64,000 nt of DNA from Alphaproteobacteria bacterium. Lineage in GTDB: Bacteria > Pseudomonadota > Alphaproteobacteria > UBA828. This document shows positions 57,271 to 64,000 of this stretch, piece after piece (positions within the stretch are counted from its first letter, which is position 1; each line of letters begins with the position of its first letter). The notes under the pieces were generated by a model. The model ran no database searches. It saw only the letters and a program-made list of their open reading frames with translations, and was not told where the DNA came from. Location: positions 1-64,000 of the forward strand of contig JAJDVB010000141.1 in the NCBI GenBank assembly GCA_022826345.1, written 5' to 3'. The position numbers and the translations under genes were made by a program.

Positions 57271-57684
57271 ATGCCAGGCGCCGAGCCCGCGAGCGCGGGC
57301 GTTCCGAAATCGCCGGACGCATTCCGCACCATCGGCGAGGTCTCAGAAGAGCTCGACGTACCGCAGCACGTACTGCGCTTTTGGGAGACCAAGTTCCCGC
57401 AGGTCAGGCCGCTCAAGCGGGGCGGCGGGCGCCGCTACTACCGGCCCGAGGATGTGGCGCTGCTGCGCCACATCCGGCACTTGCTTCACGCCGAGGGATA
57501 TACCGTGCGCGGCGTGCAGAAGCTGCTGCGCGAACGGGCCTCGAGGCCGAGCGCTCCACCTTTGTTGCCCGATCGGATCGAGGAGGAAAGCCCTCTCGCT
57601 CCCGAAGACCGTGCCCGCGCCGCCCAGGTTCTCGACGAGCTCTGCACGCTTCGCGACCTGCTGCGTGGCCGCACCCGGTCCTGA
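57271..57684 (+). CDS. MerR-family transcriptional regulator
   Basis: Encodes 137 residues. Winged helix [20 protein letters not shown], then [15 protein letters not shown] and [10 protein letters not shown]. This MerR type regularly sits next to ihfA in alphaproteobacteria. Effector and targets unknown. Confidence 0.92.
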   Translation: MPGAEPASAGVPKSPDAFRTIGEVSEELDVPQHVLRFWETKFPQVRPLKRGGGRRYYRPEDVALLRHIRHLLHAEGYTVRGVQKLLRERASRPSAPPLLPDRIEEESPLAPEDRARAAQVLDELCTLRDLLRGRTRS

Positions 57685-57717
57685 CACACTCTCCGCGTCG
57701 AGGCCCGGCGCGGACTC

Positions 57718-57848
57718 AGAGCATTTCCGTTTCGCACGGAAACGCTCTCGCACTTTATCGCTAACGGCAGCCGGCCTGCGGCCAGCGCCTGCGCGGGCGC
57801 GCCGCAGTCGCGGCCTGTCGCGCGTCCGTCAAGGACGGACGCGCTCTA
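57718..57848 (+). repeat. palindromic dispersed repeat, copy C
   Basis: About 130 bp, same orientation as copy A. Begins with the hairpin AGAGCATTTCCGT/ACGGAAACGCTCT, then the shared GC-rich core CGGCAGCCGGCCTGCGGCC and ends GTCCGTCAAGGACGGAC, ACGCGCTCTA. Lies between convergent merR and ccdA genes. Confidence 0.78.
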
Positions 57849-57871
57849 AGCAGAACGGCCGGTATTCCCGG

Positions 57872-58612
57872 TTACCCGATGGCGGCGAGACCGGGGAAGG
57901 CTTCGAGCAGCCAGAAGGCGAAGGAGCTGAGGTAGCCGGTGATCAGGGCTGCCCCCATGGCCACCAGGATGACCCCGGCGCCGATCTGCAATGGCCTGCT
58001 GATCCTCCTGATGCGCCGCATGTGGCGGAGGAAGAAGCCGGTGAACGCCGCCGCGATTAGGAACGGAACTCCGAGCCCCAGCGAATAGACCGCCAGCAGG
58101 CCGACGCCGAGGCCGACATCGGCGGAGGTCGCGGTGAGCGTGAGGATGCCGCCCAGCACCGGGCCTATGCAGGGGGTCCAGCCGAAGGCGAATGCAGCGC
58201 CCAGCAGGAACGCGCTCGCCGGCTTGCCGCCTGCGAGACGGCCGGCGAAGCGCGCCTCGCGCTCGAAGAACGGGATCCTGATCAGGCCTGTGAGATAGAC
58301 GCCGAAGACGATGATCACCCCGCCTGCGACGTATTCGAAAATCGTCTTGTGCTGGAGCAGGAAACCGCCTACGGCGCTCGCGCTCGCGCCAAGGGCCACG
58401 AAGACCGCCGTGAAGCCGAGGACGAAGAACGCGCTCAGCATCAGCGCCGCCAGCCGCCGGCGGGAGAGTCCCTCCTCGTCCCGCAGCTCCTCGAGCGAGC
58501 CGCCGGCGACGTAGGAGACGTACCCCGGCACCAGCGGCAGCACGCAGGGCGAGAGGAAGGAAATCAGCCCGGCGGCGAAGACCGAGACGATGCCGATGGC
58601 GGAAAGTTCCAT
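57872..58612 (-). CDS. ccdA: cytochrome c biogenesis / thiol-disulfide transporter CcdA
   Basis: Encodes 246 residues with six helices. The paired cysteines lie in LSPCVLPLVPGY and GWTPCIGPVLG. Carries reducing power to the periplasm. The TlpA-like gene precedes it on the same strand, a natural partner. Confidence 0.93.
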   Translation of the reverse strand: MELSAIGIVSVFAAGLISFLSPCVLPLVPGYVSYVAGGSLEELRDEEGLSRRRLAALMLSAFFVLGFTAVFVALGASASAVGGFLLQHKTIFEYVAGGVIIVFGVYLTGLIRIPFFEREARFAGRLAGGKPASAFLLGAAFAFGWTPCIGPVLGGILTLTATSADVGLGVGLLAVYSLGLGVPFLIAAAFTGFFLRHMRRIRRISRPLQIGAGVILVAMGAALITGYLSSFAFWLLEAFPGLAAIG

Positions 58613-58652
58613 GATCGCCGACCCCGCGAGGGGTGTCCCCGGGCCTGCGCCG

Positions 58653-59234
58653 CTACTCGACGATGTGGCGCACCAGCTCGATCACGTCCGGGTCGTTCCA
58701 CTCGCGATCGCCGAGCACACGTGCGACCTCCGCCCCCTCGCCGTCGAAAAAGACCGTGGCGGGGATGCCGTGCACGCGGAGCGCGCGCCCCGCCTTCATC
58801 TTCTCGTCGATGAAGATCGGCAGCGTGGTGAGGTCGTGGTCGTTGTAATACCTGCGCACGAGTTCGGCACCGCCGCGATCGAGCGAGAGCGGCAGGATCA
58901 CCAGGTCATCCCCAAGCTCCCGCTGCAGGGCGTCCATGGTCGGCATCTCGGCGCGGCAGGGGAAGCACCACGTGGCCCAGAAATGCACGGCGACCGGTGT
59001 GCCGCGATAGTCGGCGAGGCTCTTCTCCTCGCCGGCCTCGTCGGTGAAGGCGATGGGCGGCGGCTCCATCGGCCCGTCGGTCACGACCAGGTTAAGGATC
59101 GGGCTGCCGTCGCCGCGCTTGTCGAGGGAGCGCAGCGTCTCTCCATCGGCGGCAAGCAGGGCGCCGCCGTAAAGTGCTACGCCCATCACCGCCACCGCAG
59201 CGCAGAGCCGCCCCAGAATTCCGATACCCTTCAT
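58653..59234 (-). CDS. TlpA-like periplasmic thioredoxin
   Basis: Encodes 193 residues from the ATG at 59234-59232, giving a signal peptide (about 1-28, VMGVALYGGALLAAD). Thioredoxin-like fold with CXXC in WATWCFPC and the cis-proline HGIPATV. Likely kept reduced by the adjacent CcdA. Role in cytochrome c maturation or periplasmic redox. Confidence 0.9.
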   Translation of the reverse strand: MKGIGILGRLCAAVAVMGVALYGGALLAADGETLRSLDKRGDGSPILNLVVTDGPMEPPPIAFTDEAGEEKSLADYRGTPVAVHFWATWCFPCRAEMPTMDALQRELGDDLVILPLSLDRGGAELVRRYYNDHDLTTLPIFIDEKMKAGRALRVHGIPATVFFDGEGAEVARVLGDREWNDPDVIELVRHIVE

Positions 59235-59337
59235 GGCTGTCGCTCCATCTCTGCCAGCCGTCTGCTCGGGCATAGATAGTAACCTCAGAGCGCCCTGCCT
59301 AGCGCGGTCACACGCGCTCACCATGATTTGAAGGACG

Positions 59338-60105
59338 CTAAGCCTGGCCAGCGCCGGCGACCGCATCGACGGCTGCGCACAGGCGGGCGAGGTCTTCATC
59401 GCGCGAGAGGCGGTGGTCCCCGTCCTTCACCAGCTCGACAGTGACGCGCTCGCCTTCAACCAACTCGGTAATTTGGAGCGCGGTGCGCCAGGGCACGTCC
59501 TCGTCGCGCATGCCCTGCAGCAGGTGAAGAGGGCAGCCAAGCGCAATCGGCTCACGCAGCAGGAGGTGATCGCGCCCCTCCTCGATCAGGTCCATGGTGA
59601 TCGGATAGGGGTCGTCGCCGTAATCGCAAGGCATCACGATTTCGCCGGTCTCGGCGAGGGTCCGCCGCCCTTCGTCGTCGAGCGTGGACCAGATAAGGTC
59701 CTCGGTGAAATCGGGTGCCGCTGCGACGCCGACGAGGCCGGCGACACGCTCGGGCCGCGCCAGCGCGAGCAGCAGCACGATCCAGCCGCCCATGCTGGAG
59801 CCGACCAGGATTTGTGGACCGCTGGCAATGCTGTCGAGCACGGCCAGCGCGTCGTCCCGCCACGCGCCGATGGTGCCGTCCCGGAACGCGCCGCCCGATT
59901 CACCGTGGCCGGCATAGTCGAAGCGCACGTAGGCGCGGCCTGTGCGGCGACAGTGGGCTTCCAGCGCCGTGGCCTTGGTCCCGGTCATGTCTGACATGAA
60001 GCCGCCGCAGAACATCACACCCGGCGTGCTGCCCTCCATCGCCCGATAGGCGATCGCCTCGCGCCCGGCACGTTGCAGCAGCGATGGTGGTGGAAGTTCC
60101 TGCAT
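59338..60105 (-). CDS. alpha/beta hydrolase
   Basis: Encodes 255 residues. Oxyanion region GGFMSDMTG, GHGESGG, nucleophile GSSMGGW and a late catalytic pair region (DGDHRLSR). No signal peptide. Resembles the ABHD10-like and prolyl oligopeptidase-type family; substrate unknown. Separate from the box genes by 67 bp. Confidence 0.9.
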   Translation of the reverse strand: MQELPPPSLLQRAGREAIAYRAMEGSTPGVMFCGGFMSDMTGTKATALEAHCRRTGRAYVRFDYAGHGESGGAFRDGTIGAWRDDALAVLDSIASGPQILVGSSMGGWIVLLLALARPERVAGLVGVAAAPDFTEDLIWSTLDDEGRRTLAETGEIVMPCDYGDDPYPITMDLIEEGRDHLLLREPIALGCPLHLLQGMRDEDVPWRTALQITELVEGERVTVELVKDGDHRLSRDEDLARLCAAVDAVAGAGQA

Positions 60106-60172
60106 GGGCTACTCGCTCGATCTCGCCGTCGGCCCGCGAACGGCAGGGCTCCGCTCGGCAAGATCGCCTTCC

Positions 60173-61588
60173 CTAGTGAAATTCGACGTAGCGGTAGTCG
60201 AGGGGTTGGCCGTGGATGCCGCGCTTCGGCGGGGCGATCCAGCCGGCCATCGCGCCGGGCTCGCTTACCGGGTGCATCAGGGATTCGACGAAGGCGCGGT
60301 CGGCTGCGCTCGGCAGCCACGCGTCCCGCTTCGCTGCCCAGGCCGCCTCGTCGACGAGCGTGCCGTCCGGGGCCGCGTGGATGCCGGCGAAGGCGCCGAT
60401 GTTGCGGTGGAAGGCCCGGTGCGGCAGGCGCAGCTCGAAGTCGATGTCGAATGAGCGGATCACCTTGTTGAAGCGGTTGAGGCCGCGCTGGCTGTCCTCG
60501 ACGTAGGAATCGCGCAGGGTCTCGTTCATCGCCTTGAGCGCCGTCACCTCCTTGGACCCCACCTTGCCGCTCTCCATGGCGGGCACGGTGACGGTATGCT
60601 CCGCGAGCACGTGGTCGTCGTCGATTTTCGTCTCCTGATATCGGCCCTTCAGCCCCATCGAATAGTAGTTGGCGGCGTTGGTGGATTCCTCAGCGCCAAA
60701 CAGATCGAGGCAGATCGAATAGTGGAGGTTGACCCACTTCTGCAGCAGCGCGAGCGGCACGGCGCCATGGGGGCCGACATCGTCGGTGTCGTGCTCGCGC
60801 ATCTTCTCGCAGGTGCGCTGGACGATGCGCATGACACCGGATTCGCCCACGAACATGTGGTGCGCTTCCTCGGTCAGCATGAAGCGGCAGGTGCGGGACA
60901 GCGGATCGAAGCCCGATTCCGCCAGTGCACAGAGCTGGAACTTGCCGTCGCGGTCCTGGAAGAAGGTGTACATGAAGAACGAGAGCCAGTCGTCCGTGGG
61001 CTCGTTGAAGGCTTCCAGCGTGCGTGGCTTGTCGGCATCGCCCGCGTGGCGGGCCAGCAATTCCTCGGCCTCCTCGCGCCCGTCGCGGCCGAAGAAGGCG
61101 TGCAGCAGATAGACCATCGCCCAGAGGTGGCGGCCTTCCTCCACGTTGACCTGGTAGAGATTGCGCAGGTCGTAAAGCGAGGGCGCGCTGAGGCCGAGCC
61201 GGCACTGCTGCTCCACCGAGGCAGGCTCGGTATCGCCCTGAATGACGATGAGGCGGCGCAGCTCCGCGCGGTACTCGCCGGGCAGCTCCTGCCACGCGGG
61301 CTCGCCCTTGTGGATGCCGAAGTTGATGCGTCGGTCGGGCTCAGGCTCGGCCAGGAAGATGCCCCAGCGGTAGTCTGGCATCTTGACGTGGCCGAAATGC
61401 GCCCAGCCATCCGTGTCGACGCCGATGGCGGTGCGCAAGTAGACGTCGTGCTGCAGCGCGCCGACGGGGCCGAGCTCGCGCCACCAGTCGAGATAGGCCG
61501 GCTGCCAGCGCTCCAGCGCGCGCAGCAGGCGGCGGTCGTCGGCGAGGTTCACGTTGTTGGGGATGCGTTCGTTGTAGTCGGCCTGCAT
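60173..61588 (-). CDS. boxB: benzoyl-CoA 2,3-epoxidase, oxygenase subunit
   Basis: Encodes 471 residues. Forms 2,3-epoxybenzoyl-CoA with the reductase BoxA. Diiron ligands E121, E151, H154, D212, E241 and H244 are in the same order as in the Azoarcus enzyme (shifted by one), in GDTEPASVEQQ, VEEGRHLW, FFQDRDG and TEEAHHMFVG. No boxA is in the window. Precedes boxC gene-wise by 20 bp. Confidence 0.96.
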   Translation of the reverse strand: MQADYNERIPNNVNLADDRRLLRALERWQPAYLDWWRELGPVGALQHDVYLRTAIGVDTDGWAHFGHVKMPDYRWGIFLAEPEPDRRINFGIHKGEPAWQELPGEYRAELRRLIVIQGDTEPASVEQQCRLGLSAPSLYDLRNLYQVNVEEGRHLWAMVYLLHAFFGRDGREEAEELLARHAGDADKPRTLEAFNEPTDDWLSFFMYTFFQDRDGKFQLCALAESGFDPLSRTCRFMLTEEAHHMFVGESGVMRIVQRTCEKMREHDTDDVGPHGAVPLALLQKWVNLHYSICLDLFGAEESTNAANYYSMGLKGRYQETKIDDDHVLAEHTVTVPAMESGKVGSKEVTALKAMNETLRDSYVEDSQRGLNRFNKVIRSFDIDFELRLPHRAFHRNIGAFAGIHAAPDGTLVDEAAWAAKRDAWLPSAADRAFVESLMHPVSEPGAMAGWIAPPKRGIHGQPLDYRYVEFH

Positions 61589-61608
61589 CGGGCTGGTCTC
61601 TCCCCGCG

Positions 61609-63258
61609 CTAGACGCGGTTGCGGTCGAAGGTCGGCTGCACGCCCGACCCGTAGAGCTTGAGGGCGCCGTCGGGGCCCACGGTGTTGGGGCGCTGGAAAA
61701 TCCAGTTCTGCCAGGCCGAGAGCCGGCCGAAGATCTTGGTCTCCAGGGTTTCCGGCCCGGCGAAGCGGAGCGACGCCTCCATGCCGCTCAGCGCATCGGG
61801 CGAGAACGCCGCGCGCGCCTCGATGGCGATGCGCACCTCGTCCTCCCAGTCGATGTCATCGGGGATGAAGGTGACGAGCCCCAATGCCTCCGCCATCCCG
61901 GCGTCGAGGTCGGCGCCCACGGTGCCGTGCGCTGCCGCGAGCGCTTCATCATCGTCGAGGAAGCGGCTGGCAAGGCGCGAGAGCCCGTTCGCCATCGGCA
62001 GCGGGCCGGCGTTCATCGCTGTGAGTCGCACCGTCGCCGGCGCCTCGTTCGAGCCCTCAAAGGTGCCGTCGAGCATGAAGCTCCTGTCGGCCGCGAGCGC
62101 GAGCTCCAGCAACGTGCCGGTGAAGCAGGAGCCCGGCTCGATCAGCGCGACCAGGCTCCTCGCGCTCACGTCGAGACGCTTCAGGGTGCGCTTGAGGTAG
62201 AGGGTGATCTCGCGCACCAGCCAGTCGCCGGCGTTGGCCGCGAGCGCGGCATCCGCTGCCGCGACGTGCGCCGCTGCTCCCGTCGTCTTGAGCACCCAGG
62301 TGCCGAGCGCCGGCTCGTTGAAGCGCAGGTGCAGGATCGCATCGTCGAGCTCGCGCGCAAACGCCAGCGGCCAGAAGTTGGCGCCGGCGGCGTGGATCGC
62401 GGCGGGCTCGGCAGGCGGCGGCGCATCCGGCGCGCTCACCGTGAGCGTCGCCGTGCCGCCGGCACGGTCGAGCGCTACCTGGACATGCCGGTAGGCGACA
62501 GCATCGTCGGTCAGCGTGCGCTTCAGCGGCGGCAGCACGATGCCGCGTGCATCGGCCGGCCGATCCGATGCCTCCGCCAAGGCTGCGGCGCGGGCCGCGA
62601 CGGCATCGTCGAGGCGTGAGCGCGGCACCAGCTCGTCCACCAGCTTCCAGTCCAGCGCGCGGCGTCCGCGCACGCCTTCGCCCGTGGTGCAGAAATAATC
62701 AGCGCGGTCGCGGCGCACGCATCGCTTGTCGACGACGCGGGTGAGCCCGCCGGTGCCCGGCAGCACCGCGAGCAGTGGGACCTCGGGCAGCGACACAGCG
62801 GTAGAACCGTCGTCCACCAGGACGATGTGATCGGTCGCGAGCGCGAGCTCGTAGCCGCCGCCCGCCGCCGTGCCGGCGATCACGGTCATCCAACGCTGGC
62901 CCGCGTTGGCCGAAGCGTCCTCGATGGCGTTCCGGGTCTCGTTGGTGAACTTGCAGAAGTTGACCTTATCGATGTGCGACGAGCGCGAGAGCATCGGGAT
63001 GTTCGCGCCGGCGGAGAACACGCGCTCCTTCGCCGAGGTCAGCACCACCGCGCGCACCTGCGGATGCTCGAAGCGTAGCCGCTGGACGGCATCCGCGAGC
63101 TCGATATCGACGCCGAGATCGTAGGAGTTGAGCTTCAGCGCATAGTCGCCGGCGATGCCGCCGTTCTCGTCCACGTCGAGCGCAAGCGTGGCGATGGCGC
63201 CGTCGATGGCGAGGCGCCAGTGGCGGTACTCGTCGGGGTGGGTCCGGAAGTCGATCAT
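61609..63258 (-). CDS. boxC: benzoyl-CoA-dihydrodiol lyase
   Basis: Encodes 549 residues. Opens the epoxide ring product to an aliphatic CoA ester and formate. Enoyl-CoA-hydratase-like domain (SAGANIPML, GTAAGGGYELALATDHI) plus a second half with LVALIEPGSCFTGTLLELA. First of the box pair, followed by boxB. Confidence 0.96.
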   Translation of the reverse strand: MIDFRTHPDEYRHWRLAIDGAIATLALDVDENGGIAGDYALKLNSYDLGVDIELADAVQRLRFEHPQVRAVVLTSAKERVFSAGANIPMLSRSSHIDKVNFCKFTNETRNAIEDASANAGQRWMTVIAGTAAGGGYELALATDHIVLVDDGSTAVSLPEVPLLAVLPGTGGLTRVVDKRCVRRDRADYFCTTGEGVRGRRALDWKLVDELVPRSRLDDAVAARAAALAEASDRPADARGIVLPPLKRTLTDDAVAYRHVQVALDRAGGTATLTVSAPDAPPPAEPAAIHAAGANFWPLAFARELDDAILHLRFNEPALGTWVLKTTGAAAHVAAADAALAANAGDWLVREITLYLKRTLKRLDVSARSLVALIEPGSCFTGTLLELALAADRSFMLDGTFEGSNEAPATVRLTAMNAGPLPMANGLSRLASRFLDDDEALAAAHGTVGADLDAGMAEALGLVTFIPDDIDWEDEVRIAIEARAAFSPDALSGMEASLRFAGPETLETKIFGRLSAWQNWIFQRPNTVGPDGALKLYGSGVQPTFDRNRV

Positions 63259-63368
63259 CGTCCCCGCCGTCTATCGGGCAGCGGCCATCGCGTCCCGACA
63301 CCGATTGTGCCTTGCGGACTATATGGCGGGCCGCTCTCCGCCATCTACGGGAATCTTCCCGGCGATCG

Positions 63369-64000
<632 letters not shown>

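Overview
The window is GC-rich (high GC in third codon positions) and reads as an alphaproteobacterium, probably of the Rhodospirillales or a related order. Signs of this are a LexA gene under a GAAC-N7-GAAC box, the conserved run bamE / ubiquinol-cytochrome c chaperone / DUF177 / rpmF / plsX / fabH / ihfA / merR, a potassium-independent proton pyrophosphatase and an aerobic benzoyl-CoA (box) pathway. No rRNA, tRNA or CRISPR array was found.

Bases 1 to about 23,000 form an accessory, probably conjugative or formerly conjugative segment that runs off the left edge. It holds a cas3 gene (its Cascade partners are not in view) divergent from a giant MobF relaxase-helicase, a LysR gene broken by a frameshift, a type I secretion pair (ABC exporter and HlyD-type adaptor) with its likely substrate (a PPC/cadherin-repeat protein behind a 13-base C tract in a candidate promoter), an RsbW-like anti-sigma kinase, a second frameshifted small gene, an arginine-rich protein with four C4 zinc ribbons, a protein with a PD-(D/E)XK-like tail, and three tandem ribbon-helix-helix genes with operator-like repeats upstream. 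The left part is interrupted by several gene-poor stretches.

Bases 23,100 to 37,100 are core genome: nth, lexA (self-regulated), comEC, gltX, a cytosine-deaminase-like and barbiturase-family pair, an SDR / SAM-hydrolase / pentapeptide-repeat operon, a DauA-like FAD oxidoreductase, and zur-znuC-znuB followed by hisI. Bases 37,100 to 44,900 carry an unusual amino-acid ABC-type locus: a lone binding protein, a binding protein fused to a permease, a second permease and no ATPase. It is followed by an RsbU-type phosphatase, an OxyR with both redox cysteines, and a STAS anti-anti-sigma factor. Phosphatase, STAS protein and the distant RsbW-like kinase are the three parts of a partner switch.

Bases 44,900 to 64,000 hold glycolate oxidase glcDEF, rpmJ, a fumarylacetoacetase-family enzyme, hppA, bamE, the fatty-acid/ribosomal cluster with ihfA and merR, ccdA with a TlpA-like thioredoxin, an alpha/beta hydrolase, and boxB, boxC and the 3' end of a PaaK-type ligase. 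A 266-bp MITE-like element sits exactly at the fabH stop codon, and a palindromic repeat of about 105-130 bp occurs three times, always at gene edges. Two apparent frameshifts may be real decay or assembly errors.
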